Source: Patescibacteria group bacterium | GTDB taxonomy: Bacteria; Patescibacteriota; Minisyncoccia; Phycocordibacterales; EsbW-18 | DNA length: 16,602 nucleotides | Direction: 5' to 3' | NCBI GenBank assembly: GCA_030917725.1 | Contig: JAUPUE010000019.1 | Location: forward strand, 1 to 16,602 | Shown here: positions 1 through 6,665 of the stretch, piece by piece | Layout: every line of letters starts with the position of its first letter | Numbering within the stretch: the stretch's first letter is position 1 | Position numbers and translations under genes: made by a program | Notes under the pieces: generated by a model | Databases searched by the model: none | Seen by the model: the letters and a program-made list of their open reading frames with translations, nothing else | What the model was told of the DNA's origin: nothing

Positions 1-2
1 TC

Positions 3-1415
3 TGGGCACTCTCGGGTTCTCCGGCCGAAGTCGTCATTAATGACATATCAGACAATGAGATTCCATCAATCGTGGCGGAGGTTACGATAACCAACGAGGG
101 TGGTTCCGCTCAGGAATATAACTACACGTGGTGTGTCGTCGACGATGAGTCGGATGGATGTGATGACGCTCCAATCTACACTGCATCAGCTGCAAAACTC
201 CTTGCCGCCGATGAGTCGTATGATGTTGACCTCGAAGCAACCGTGCCAACCGAGGGAACCTACTGGTTCAAGATTGTTGTTGATTATGTGTCCGGAACGT
301 CGGGCGCATCGGTCCAGTTTGATGCGGTAGCCGCAGAAACCGGTGGCGATGATGACGATGACGACTCAAATGAGTCGTCCAACAGTGGCTCTTCACAACG
401 CGTGTCGCTATCAACACTCGACCGAGACATTAGTGACCTTCGCGAAATGATTCTTGCGGATTCAGCCAAGCTGTCAAAGACAATTAATCTCATCGGAAAC
501 GTCGATCCAAAGTCTTCTGGTTTCAAATCACTTCTCACTATCGGAAACGAAAGTATGGGGAGCCTTCGTGACGTGCAAGACAAAGTGACCGAGATTCGAT
601 CAATCACAACTGTTGTTCGTCAGATTACCGAGGACGCGGGTAACGTCAAAGTGAACTCATTCCTCGAGTGGGGTTCCGTCAAATTCGGTTTCCTCATCAG
701 CAACCCTACCGATACAGAACAGACAGTTCAGTTCAAATCATTCCTTCCAGAAGAAGTTCGTCCTGAGCACGTGCTCGATCTCGACGGACTACAAATCGAC
801 TTTGATCCGCTCGCGGGTTCGTACTACGTTCACTCGAGCATTGTGCTTGCACCGCATGGCTCCGTCGTGCGCAAGGTCCACGTCGAAGATATCTGGCAGT
901 TTGATGAAGAAGAAGTCGAGACGCTTAAGCGCCAAGCGCTCGAGATGGGGGAGAGCCTCAAGGGTACTCAATACGAAGCGTCAGGCATGCTCATTGCAAA
1001 TGATATTGAAACGACGCTCGGAATGATTCTCCTTCGTCAGGGAGAAACGCTCGAACCTCAAATTCACATCCTCAACTACCGTGAAAACAAGCTCCGTATG
1101 GCCAGCGTGGAGCAGAATATGATCAAGCTTCGCGAGCTTGTCACAGAGGCAGATGCATCGCGCGGTGTCTTTGGACGATTGTCTGGCATCCAGATTGGAT
1201 CGACGTGGATGATTATCGTGGCCATCATTCTCGGATTCGGTATGCTTGCCGCTGTTATCTTTGCAATGTGGCGAAGCCAGATGCGTCTTGCATCACACCT
1301 CATGCAGAATCCACAACCTCCTCGCGATATTCCACCGCCACCATCACGTCGCCCACAACCAACAAAGACTCCAGTTCGTAAGGATGTTTATCATGATCGT
1401 ATCGATGCCTCTTGA
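3..1415 (+). CDS. Membrane-anchored protein of unknown function, 5' end outside the window
   Basis: The frame is open from base 3, so about 470 residues are visible and the true start is upstream; the GTG at 72 is internal. The first ~110 visible residues look like an Ig-like/CARDB-type beta domain (TITNEGGSAQ, later TYWFKIVVDY) with a Cys pair around an acidic loop (WCVVDDESDGC). A short Asp/Ser linker (GGDDDDDDSNESS) follows, then a probably helical stretch and a second beta-rich part (GFLISNPTDTEQTVQFKSF). Bases 1206-1271 encode one strong transmembrane helix, followed by a basic, Pro-rich tail (PPRDIPPPPSRRPQP) that should be cytoplasmic. So most of the chain is probably outside the cell with a C-terminal anchor. 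The stop overlaps the TTG-to-ATG start region of the PrsW-like gene, suggesting co-transcription and perhaps a substrate/protease relation (inference). I do not recognise a named family. Confidence 0.75.
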   Translation, partial: WALSGSPAEVVINDISDNEIPSIVAEVTITNEGGSAQEYNYTWCVVDDESDGCDDAPIYTASAAKLLAADESYDVDLEATVPTEGTYWFKIVVDYVSGTSGASVQFDAVAAETGGDDDDDDSNESSNSGSSQRVSLSTLDRDISDLREMILADSAKLSKTINLIGNVDPKSSGFKSLLTIGNESMGSLRDVQDKVTEIRSITTVVRQITEDAGNVKVNSFLEWGSVKFGFLISNPTDTEQTVQFKSFLPEEVRPEHVLDLDGLQIDFDPLAGSYYVHSSIVLAPHGSVVRKVHVEDIWQFDEEEVETLKRQALEMGESLKGTQYEASGMLIANDIETTLGMILLRQGETLEPQIHILNYRENKLRMASVEQNMIKLRELVTEADASRGVFGRLSGIQIGSTWMIIVAIILGFGMLAAVIFAMWRSQMRLASHLMQNPQPPRDIPPPPSRRPQPTKTPVRKDVYHDRIDAS

Positions 1416-1417
1416 AC

Positions 1418-1882
1418 ATGATGGAATCTGATGCAATGCGTGACGAAGAGGGGAGACTCCATGGATTGATTATTGGTGCACTTGTCGTTGGGCTTGGCGT
1501 ATTCGTACCACTCCTTCTTCTCCCGTTTGTGTATGGTTTTATTGGTTCAGAAATCCTCGAGGAGGTAGCAAAGGCACTTGTGGTGATTTTTTTGATAGCG
1601 CGTTTATCAGGTGGTGTCTCGCGCATCGTCTGGTCCGGAGTCTTTGGTTTTTTGTTCGGTGTCTCTGAGACCATGCTCTACCTTATGCCTGCCGTACAGA
1701 CACAGCTCTACCAGGATTTTTGGACACGCTTCATGACAACTATCCCGCTCCACACCATCACTCCTATCATCATTATGTTGCCGATAATGATCTTTAAATC
1801 AAAATGGGCGGGGCTACTTGGCCTCGCACTCGCGTTGGGTTTTCATCTTTTCTTCAATCTATTTATTGCTGTGGGGCTCTAG
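1418..1882 (+). CDS. PrsW-family (CPBP-like) intramembrane glutamic peptidase
   Basis: 154 aa, almost entirely membrane-embedded. It carries the PrsW hallmarks: EE at 48-49 with K52 (EEVAK), a second acidic position E84 in FGVSE, H112 in IPLHTITP and H143 in GFHLFFN, each in or beside a hydrophobic helix. In this family such Glu/His residues form the active site that cleaves membrane proteins such as anti-sigma factors. The protein is shorter than PrsW of Bacillus (about 220 aa) but keeps the core helices. I chose ATG 1418; the frame also allows TTG 1412, which would overlap the upstream stop, or ATG 1421. No Shine-Dalgarno is visible, so translation may be coupled to the upstream gene. The substrate is unknown; the single-span neighbour directly upstream is an obvious candidate (inference). 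Confidence 0.75.
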   Translation: MMESDAMRDEEGRLHGLIIGALVVGLGVFVPLLLLPFVYGFIGSEILEEVAKALVVIFLIARLSGGVSRIVWSGVFGFLFGVSETMLYLMPAVQTQLYQDFWTRFMTTIPLHTITPIIIMLPIMIFKSKWAGLLGLALALGFHLFFNLFIAVGL

Positions 1883-1900
1883 TGAGAGAGGCTCTCGGTT

Positions 1901-1909
1901 TGCTATAGT
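1901..1909 (+). promoter_or_regulatory. Extended -10 promoter for the ABC exporter, probably leaderless
   Basis: TGC-TATAGT lies 7 nt before ATG 1917. Transcription starting about 7 nt after the -10 would begin at or next to the A of the ATG. No convincing -35 is seen, consistent with an extended -10 promoter. Confidence 0.6.
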
Positions 1910-1916
1910 GGCGCCC

Positions 1917-3659
1917 ATGCATCTTTTAACCTCATACCTTCAAAAATACTGGAAGCTTTGTTTGCTCGTGCTTGTTCTTGCCACGGTCAACCAAGTCTTT
2001 TCGCTGTTCGAGCCGATCATCTTCCAGCGCATCATCGATGACTATGCGCTTCGTTTCAGTGAGATCAGCCGGGAGGCATTCTTCCACGGCACCATTCTTT
2101 TGCTTCTGGTCTTCATCGCTAACGCTTTCATTTCGCGTGTGGCCAAAGGTTTCCAGGATTATTACTTGAACACCATAAGCCAGCGATCTGGAGCGGATAT
2201 GTATCGCGAGGGTGTGAAGCATTCTCTCGACCTTCCGTACGCTGTGTTCGAAGACGAGCGAAGCGGAGAGACGTTGGGCAAGCTCCAAAAGGCGCGACAA
2301 GATACCGAGAAGCTCGTTCTTGAAACAATCAATGTCGTCTTCACGTCGGTGGTCATTCTTGCTTTCATCCTCGTCTACACCGGTCTCGTCTACTGGGTCA
2401 TACCGCTCATCTTTGTGGGCATGATTGTTGTTGTAGGTGGCATAACGATACTGTTCTCAAAGAAGATCAAAACGATACAGCAGGCCATCGTAGCGGAAAC
2501 AACCGCGCTTGCCGGAGCGACGACCGAATCGTTGAGGAACATCGAACTCGTAAAGGCGCTTGGTCTCTCGAACCAAGAAGTAGAACGTTTGAATGCGGTG
2601 ACAGAAAAGATCTTGGCGCTGGAGCTCAAAAAGCTGCGCTATCTCCGCATGCTCGATTTCGTTCAAGGTACGGTAACGAACATGGTCCGCGCTGGACTCT
2701 ATCTCTTTTTGTTCTATCTCATCTTCATCGAGAGAATTACATTCGGACAGTATCTCTCTTTAAACATTTACTCGTTCTGGCTTTTCTTCCCGTTGTCGCA
2801 AATCACCACATACATGAGCACGTATCGTCAGGCCGAAGCATCACTCGCCAACTACAGCACGCTCATGGCAACACCTGCGGAGACCAAGGCGCTTTCACCA
2901 CAAAGTATTGGCGTCATCGAGACGCTTGAGTTCAAAGATGTCTCATTCGGATACAAATCGAGCACAACGCACGCTCTCTCGGGTATTTCGTACCAAGTTC
3001 ATCGTGGAGAAACCATTGCCTTTGTAGGACCATCGGGATCTGGAAAGACATCACTCGTGAAGCTTCTTGTTGGATTGTATGAACCTACATCTGGCACGAT
3101 TCTGTACAACGACGTTCCGTATGATGGCATCGACAAAGATGAGCTTCGTACACAAATCGGTTTCGTGACCCAGGACACACAACTCTTCTCCGGCACCATT
3201 CGTGAGAACCTGCTTTTCGTAAATCCTAAAGCAACTGATGAAGAATGTTTGGACGCGCTTCACAAAGCTCAATGTCACAATCTCCTTGAGCGTGGCGGGC
3301 AGGGCCTCGACACCATCATCGGAGAGGGTGGTGTAAAGATTTCAGGAGGTGAGAAGCAACGTCTCTCCATCGCTCGTGCGCTTCTTCGAAATCCAAATAT
3401 TCTTATTTTTGATGAGGCTACGAGCGCTCTCGATTCGATTACGGAAGCCGAGATCGGTAAGACCATTCGGAGCGTATCAACCTCGCACGCACACATCACC
3501 GTCCTCATCGCGCACCGCCTTTCGACCATCATGCATGCAGATAAAATCCACGTTCTCGAAAAAGGTGTTGTCGTCGAGTCCGGCACGCACGATGAACTCT
3601 TGGAAAAGAAAGGCCTCTACGCCGCTATGTGGCGTGAGCAGATAGGGGAGCGGGTGTAG
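1917..3659 (+). CDS. ABC exporter half-transporter (ABCB/MsbA-like, fused membrane and ATPase domains)
   Basis: 580 aa, a normal length for a bacterial type IV ABC half-exporter that works as a dimer. Hydrophobic segments near residues 14-30, 56-73, 139-157, 159-180, 256-271 and 283-299 give the six-helix membrane domain. The nucleotide-binding domain is complete: Walker A GPSGSGKT at 371-378, Q-loop Q419 in VTQDTQLFSG, signature ISGGEKQR at 475-482 (Ile in place of the usual Leu), Walker B ILIFDE at 495-500, D-loop SALD at 503-506 and H-loop H533 in IAHRLS. The frame is open back to 1818, inside the PrsW-like gene, but ATG 1917 is preferred because a -10 box lies 7 nt upstream and the protein then begins just before the first helix. 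The substrate cannot be read from sequence; lipid, peptide or drug export are all typical. No protease domain (C39) is present, so it is not a classic bacteriocin exporter. Confidence 0.92.
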   Translation: MHLLTSYLQKYWKLCLLVLVLATVNQVFSLFEPIIFQRIIDDYALRFSEISREAFFHGTILLLLVFIANAFISRVAKGFQDYYLNTISQRSGADMYREGVKHSLDLPYAVFEDERSGETLGKLQKARQDTEKLVLETINVVFTSVVILAFILVYTGLVYWVIPLIFVGMIVVVGGITILFSKKIKTIQQAIVAETTALAGATTESLRNIELVKALGLSNQEVERLNAVTEKILALELKKLRYLRMLDFVQGTVTNMVRAGLYLFLFYLIFIERITFGQYLSLNIYSFWLFFPLSQITTYMSTYRQAEASLANYSTLMATPAETKALSPQSIGVIETLEFKDVSFGYKSSTTHALSGISYQVHRGETIAFVGPSGSGKTSLVKLLVGLYEPTSGTILYNDVPYDGIDKDELRTQIGFVTQDTQLFSGTIRENLLFVNPKATDEECLDALHKAQCHNLLERGGQGLDTIIGEGGVKISGGEKQRLSIARALLRNPNILIFDEATSALDSITEAEIGKTIRSVSTSHAHITVLIAHRLSTIMHADKIHVLEKGVVVESGTHDELLEKKGLYAAMWREQIGERV

Positions 3660-3665
3660 GTCGGG

Positions 3666-3671
3666 TATTAT
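3666..3671 (+). promoter_or_regulatory. -10 box for the methyltransferase gene, probably leaderless
   Basis: TATTAT lies 6 nt before ATG 3678, inside the 18-nt gap after the ABC exporter stop. The spacing again places the transcription start at or next to the start codon. No -35 and no TGN extension are seen, so read-through from the exporter gene is also possible. Confidence 0.5.
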
Positions 3672-3677
3672 CTTTTC

Positions 3678-4331
3678 ATGGGTTACTCAAAATCTCTTGC
3701 AGATACATACGCCAAGAACAGGAATCGTTATCGTTCGTCCGATAAGTTCCTCACACCGCTTCTCAAGAAGATTGGGATAAAAGGCGCGACGGTCCTCGAT
3801 TTTGGATGTGGTGATGGTTCTGAAGCGGAAAGACTTCTCGCTATGGGTGCAAAGAAAATTGTTGGCGTTGATTCGAGCGCTCAGATGATCCGTTTGGCAA
3901 AAGCAAAGAAGCTTTCGAAAAGCGAATTCTCCATCAATGGCACAAAGCTTAAACAAAAAGCGGGACAATTTGATATCGTCTTCTCACGATTCGTTCTGCA
4001 CTATATCCGCGACTTGCGAGGACAATTCAAAGAGCTCTCACGAGTCACAAAGAAAGGTGGGCACTTCTTGGCGCTTTTTCAATGTCTTACCGATGACCCA
4101 AAGCTCATCAATACCCAACTGCCTATCAATCTTGGCAAAGGGAGGAACGTCACCAAGATAAAAATCTTGGCTAAATCGATCGACATGATTCGTGAAGATC
4201 TTTCTAAGGCGGGCTTCAAACCGATTAAGATGCTGAAAGTGAAGAACAGTGATTCCAGCATCGATCCTTTGTATAAGAATCGATTCCGCTTCAAGAATTC
4301 GACGTATGTGCTTCTTGTCGAAAAGGTCTAG
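3678..4331 (+). CDS. Class I SAM-dependent methyltransferase
   Basis: 217 aa. Motif I VLDFGCGDG is at residues 39-47, the acidic ribose-binding residue is D65 in IVGVDSSAQM, and the post-I/motif II region reads FDIVFSRFVLHYI, with a LKELSRVTKKGG-type motif III region (here FKELSRVTKKGG). This is the standard Methyltransf_11/25 (UbiE/BioC-like) Rossmann fold. The chain ends with a beta strand (TYVLLVEKV), as expected for a complete domain. Nothing identifies the acceptor, which could be a small molecule, lipid or protein. It lies 18 nt after the ABC exporter and is convergent with the GH18 gene (3 nt between stops). No signal peptide or membrane segment, so cytoplasmic. Confidence 0.85.
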   Translation: MGYSKSLADTYAKNRNRYRSSDKFLTPLLKKIGIKGATVLDFGCGDGSEAERLLAMGAKKIVGVDSSAQMIRLAKAKKLSKSEFSINGTKLKQKAGQFDIVFSRFVLHYIRDLRGQFKELSRVTKKGGHFLALFQCLTDDPKLINTQLPINLGKGRNVTKIKILAKSIDMIREDLSKAGFKPIKMLKVKNSDSSIDPLYKNRFRFKNSTYVLLVEKV

Positions 4332-4336
4332 ACCTT
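4323..4336. repeat. 14-bp perfect palindrome across two convergent stop codons
   Basis: AAGGTCTAGACCTT is its own reverse complement. It contains the TAG stop of the methyltransferase (4329-4331) and reaches into the minus-strand TAA of the GH18 gene (4335-4337). There is no loop and no T-tract, so it is a poor intrinsic terminator. It may be coincidence; no other terminator is visible between these convergent genes. Confidence 0.45.
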
Positions 4337-5540
4337 ACTCAAACTCCTCCCACACATCCTGGTCTTCCTGTCCGTCGATTTTAAAGAGCGCGACGCCACG
4401 GAGGTCGAATTCTTTTGCCAAGTCGATTTTGTCTTTCATGGCTTGTGCATCGCTCCATGTCACGTACTGAAACACTGCCACGTTACCAGTCGCGTTCGAG
4501 TAGGCGAGGCTGCGTGCCGCGACCTTGAGGCTCTCGGGCGTGTTTGCTGGGATTGAGAAGTTCGTGATGAACTGCGGGGCATGCTTCATGAGATCAGAAT
4601 ATGAGAACCCAAGCTCACCGGCTTTTGTTCGGCTTGGTTCGATATCGTATTTTGCAATCTTCTTTTCGATACCCGGAAGATTGTATGCGCCCGCACGTCG
4701 ATATTCGGTATATTGGTTCGGAGTCACCAAGACTTCGTATTCGTGTCCGTACGTAGCGATGCCGAGTACCACCTTGTTCTTAGGAATGGTCTGGAGCGTG
4801 AAGTCGAGCACTTTGCGTACCCATGCGTCATCGGAGACGGGGATATACGGTTCACCTTTGTTCGCATCATTGAGTGTGATGTCTGCGCGTTGCTGGTCGT
4901 AGGCCATGATGTTTACGCGGTCACAGTATTGTGCAATCGCTTCGTAGTCGTTGGCATATGCGATGTCAGCAGGAACAACGCGATAAAGATCCTCGGGCGG
5001 TGTGCGCGCCTCAATGGTGCACGAAAGAATCTTTTTGCCGAGCCCCTTCTTCAACTCTTTGAGAAAGAGAGAATAGTAATCCTTGGTCATCGAGAGTTTT
5101 CCCTCATAGTCGATATCGATACCGTCGAATTTCTGCTTTTTGACGACAGCGAGGATCTTTTTGATGTGATCTTTACGTAAGTCACTATCGCTGAGAATCG
5201 TGTGGACGAGCGAACCGTTGCTCGTAGTGATGGTAGGGACGATTAAGACGTCTTCTTTGTCTGCTTTTTTCAAAAGGTTCTTCCACGCGCTCTTTTTGAT
5301 ATCCATCAAGTCTTTGATATCGCCGGTGCTTTGGAGTGCGTAGCCGAACGGATGGATCATATAGAGATCGTCGATGTGTTTTTGGGCAGCTTTTGGAGCT
5401 CCGGATGTCCAATAGGGAATCCAGCCCGATACTTCGAGGTCTTTTGCTGATGCAAATGATGGAAAAGCGCTTAAGACGAACGCCACAGTGACGAACATCA
5501 TCGCCGCATATCGTGTTGAGTGTGTGGTGATGGTTTTCAT
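4335..5540 (-). CDS. Secreted glycoside hydrolase family 18 protein (YaaH/chitinase-like)
   Basis: 401 aa from the preferred start. A Sec signal peptide (hydrophobic core FVTVAFVLSAFPSF, probable cleavage after FASA at residue 32) precedes a GH18 TIM barrel. The diagnostic DGIDIDYE motif is at 139-146, making E146 the catalytic acid, and the family MAYD motif is at 212-215. GH18 enzymes hydrolyse beta-1,4 linked GlcNAc polymers; bacterial secreted members of the YaaH/SleL type act on peptidoglycan. No LysM or PG-binding domain is present. Two cysteines (C174, C206) could pair. An ATG at 5546 is possible, but the ATG at 5540 lies exactly 7 nt downstream of a TATACT box, matching the leaderless spacing of other genes here, so 5540 is chosen. 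It is divergent from the cell-wall protein set, so a role in remodelling the same envelope is plausible (inference). Confidence 0.88.
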   Translation of the reverse strand: MKTITTHSTRYAAMMFVTVAFVLSAFPSFASAKDLEVSGWIPYWTSGAPKAAQKHIDDLYMIHPFGYALQSTGDIKDLMDIKKSAWKNLLKKADKEDVLIVPTITTSNGSLVHTILSDSDLRKDHIKKILAVVKKQKFDGIDIDYEGKLSMTKDYYSLFLKELKKGLGKKILSCTIEARTPPEDLYRVVPADIAYANDYEAIAQYCDRVNIMAYDQQRADITLNDANKGEPYIPVSDDAWVRKVLDFTLQTIPKNKVVLGIATYGHEYEVLVTPNQYTEYRRAGAYNLPGIEKKIAKYDIEPSRTKAGELGFSYSDLMKHAPQFITNFSIPANTPESLKVAARSLAYSNATGNVAVFQYVTWSDAQAMKDKIDLAKEFDLRGVALFKIDGQEDQDVWEEFE

Positions 5541-5547
5541 ACCCATA

Positions 5548-5553
5548 AGTATA
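5548..5553 (-). promoter_or_regulatory. -10 box for the GH18 gene, probably leaderless
   Basis: On the minus strand TATACT runs 5553 to 5548, with 7 nt to ATG 5540. This spacing supports 5540 rather than 5546 as the start, because a start at 5546 would leave only one base after the -10 box. Confidence 0.6.
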
Positions 5554-5558
5554 CTCTT

Positions 5559-5574
5559 CTCACACCACGGTGAG
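5559..5574. other. Small inverted repeat in the divergent promoter region
   Basis: CTCAC-ACCACG-GTGAG (5-bp arms, 6-bp loop) lies just upstream of the GH18 -10 box and includes CCACGG, the same hexamer that forms the arms of the spacer hairpins downstream. Possible operator; short enough to be chance. Confidence 0.25.
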
Positions 5575-5599
5575 CCTTCAAGTGTACTCGGATGTGTTC

Positions 5600-5605
5600 T
5601 ATACT
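5600..5605 (+). promoter_or_regulatory. -10 box for the acidic PG-binding protein gene
   Basis: TATACT here would start transcription near 5613, giving a leader of about 34 nt. The leader shows no Shine-Dalgarno; it is pyrimidine-rich (CTTACTCTCTAATTGATTTT before the ATG). A weaker second box (TATAAG, 5607-5612) overlaps. Confidence 0.5.
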
Positions 5606-5646
5606 TTATAAGTATCTCGCAGTCGCCTTACTCTCTAATTGATTTT

Positions 5647-6579
5647 ATGAAAAATACTCTCATAACCAAGCTTTCTCTCCTCGCGCTCATCGTCGCAGGG
5701 CTCGCATTCGCCCAGAGCGCACGCGCAGCCGACGTTCAGTGTACGTTCACTCGCGACCTCGCGCTCGGTGACACCGGCGAAGACATTCGTTGTTTGCAAA
5801 AGTATCTCAACGGCGCTGGATACACCGTTGCAACCGAAGGTGTTGGTTCTCCGGGCAACGAAACGAGCCTCTACCGCGAAAAGACCGTTGATGCGGTCAA
5901 GAAATGGCAGACCGCCCGCGGCATCTCGCCTGCAACAGGTACCTTTGGTCCACTGTCGCGTCTCTCATACACCAAGTCGCTTGTGGCAGCGGCTACTCCT
6001 GCAACGCCGGCAACTCCAACAGTAAAGCCAGCAACACCTGCGACTCCGGCAGTATCAGCTCAGTCAACACAAGAGAAAAACGCGCGCACAAGAATCAAGG
6101 CTGCTATTGAGTCGCTCGAAGATGCCAAAAAAGAATTCAACAAGGCTGAAAAAGATGATGATGACACTGGTGACGCAGAAGATTTGATTGATGAGGCAAA
6201 CGAGAGCCTCTTTGACGCCTTCCGTGCGTTCATCGAAGGTGCTTATGGCGAAGCCGTTGATTATGCTGACGAAGCTCGCAACACCGCCGACGATGCTCAG
6301 GATGAGATTGACGGTGATGGTGATAGCGACGCAGACGAAGAAGACGCACAAGACGCAATTGATGAGGCGGAGGACGACATCGATAGTGCAGAAGATGACA
6401 TTAGCGAAGCTGAAGATGATGGAGATAATGTTGACGACGCAGAAGACCTTCTCGACGAGGCACAGGATCTTCTCGACGATGCGGAAGACGCCTTCGATGA
6501 TGAGGATTGGGACGAGGTCATCGACATCGTCGACGAGATCAATGATGTTTTGGACGACATCGACAACGAGCTGGACTAG
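5647..6579 (+). CDS. Secreted protein: N-terminal peptidoglycan-binding domain plus highly acidic C-terminal region
   Basis: 310 aa. Signal peptide 1-28 (core LSLLALIVAGLAFA, cleavage after ARA). Residues 33-112 form a PG_binding_1 domain (FTRDLALGDTGEDIRCLQKYL ... FGPLSRLSY) with a Cys pair C32/C49. A Pro/Thr/Ala linker follows (repeated ATPATP, 116-136), a mixed-charge helix (about 142-170), then an extremely acidic tail. From residue 212 to the end, 99 residues contain no Lys, Arg or His and about 53 Asp/Glu, in helical heptad-like patterns (DAEDLLDEAQDLLDDAED). DGDGDSDAD (223-231) resembles a calcium-binding loop but lacks the usual Gly. The frame continues upstream to 5488, but ATG 5647 starts the signal peptide and overlaps no promoter. 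First of four exported PG-binding proteins, and the only one with its binding domain at the N-terminus. Function unknown; cation binding or a charged surface layer is possible. Confidence 0.85.
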   Translation: MKNTLITKLSLLALIVAGLAFAQSARAADVQCTFTRDLALGDTGEDIRCLQKYLNGAGYTVATEGVGSPGNETSLYREKTVDAVKKWQTARGISPATGTFGPLSRLSYTKSLVAAATPATPATPTVKPATPATPAVSAQSTQEKNARTRIKAAIESLEDAKKEFNKAEKDDDDTGDAEDLIDEANESLFDAFRAFIEGAYGEAVDYADEARNTADDAQDEIDGDGDSDADEEDAQDAIDEAEDDIDSAEDDISEAEDDGDNVDDAEDLLDEAQDLLDDAEDAFDDEDWDEVIDIVDEINDVLDDIDNELD

Positions 6580-6614
6580 GACAGCTAGAAACTGTTACTC
6601 GAACATAGCGTTGA

Positions 6615-6646
6615 AGCAAAAACCACGGAAATCCGTGGTTTTTGCT
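6615..6646. terminator. Bidirectional intrinsic terminator in spacer 1
   Basis: A perfect 14-bp stem with loop AAAT; its core is CCACGG-AAAT-CCGTGG, flanked by A5 on the left and T5 on the right, so it can terminate from either side. The last base of the right arm is the first T of the TATACT box of the next gene. Confidence 0.85.
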
Positions 6647-6651
6647 ATACT
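6643..6651 (+). promoter_or_regulatory. Extended -10 promoter fused to terminator, serving the protease gene
   Basis: TGC-TATACT begins inside the terminator T-tract/right arm. Predicted transcription start near 6658 gives a leader of about 8 nt before ATG 6666. The hairpin occupies the usual -35 position. Confidence 0.6.
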
Positions 6652-6665
6652 GTGGCCTTGAAGTC

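Noticed and set aside
223..231. EF-hand-like DGDGDSDAD loop in the acidic tail protein (residue numbering of the 5647 gene) as a true calcium site
   Set aside because: The Gly at position 6 of the loop is missing and the surroundings are low-complexity acidic sequence, so it cannot be told from chance.
4713..5180. 155-residue open frame on the plus strand inside the GH18 gene
   Set aside because: Antisense to a well-supported GH18 coding region with catalytic motif; the product has no recognisable motif and no promoter.
5488..5646. 53-residue N-terminal extension of the acidic PG-binding protein
   Set aside because: It would overlap the GH18 start and both promoters, and the signal peptide begins at ATG 5647.
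6297..6566. 89-residue Ser-rich frame on the minus strand
   Set aside because: Ser codons arise from reading the complement of the Asp/Glu-rich tail; low-complexity shadow.
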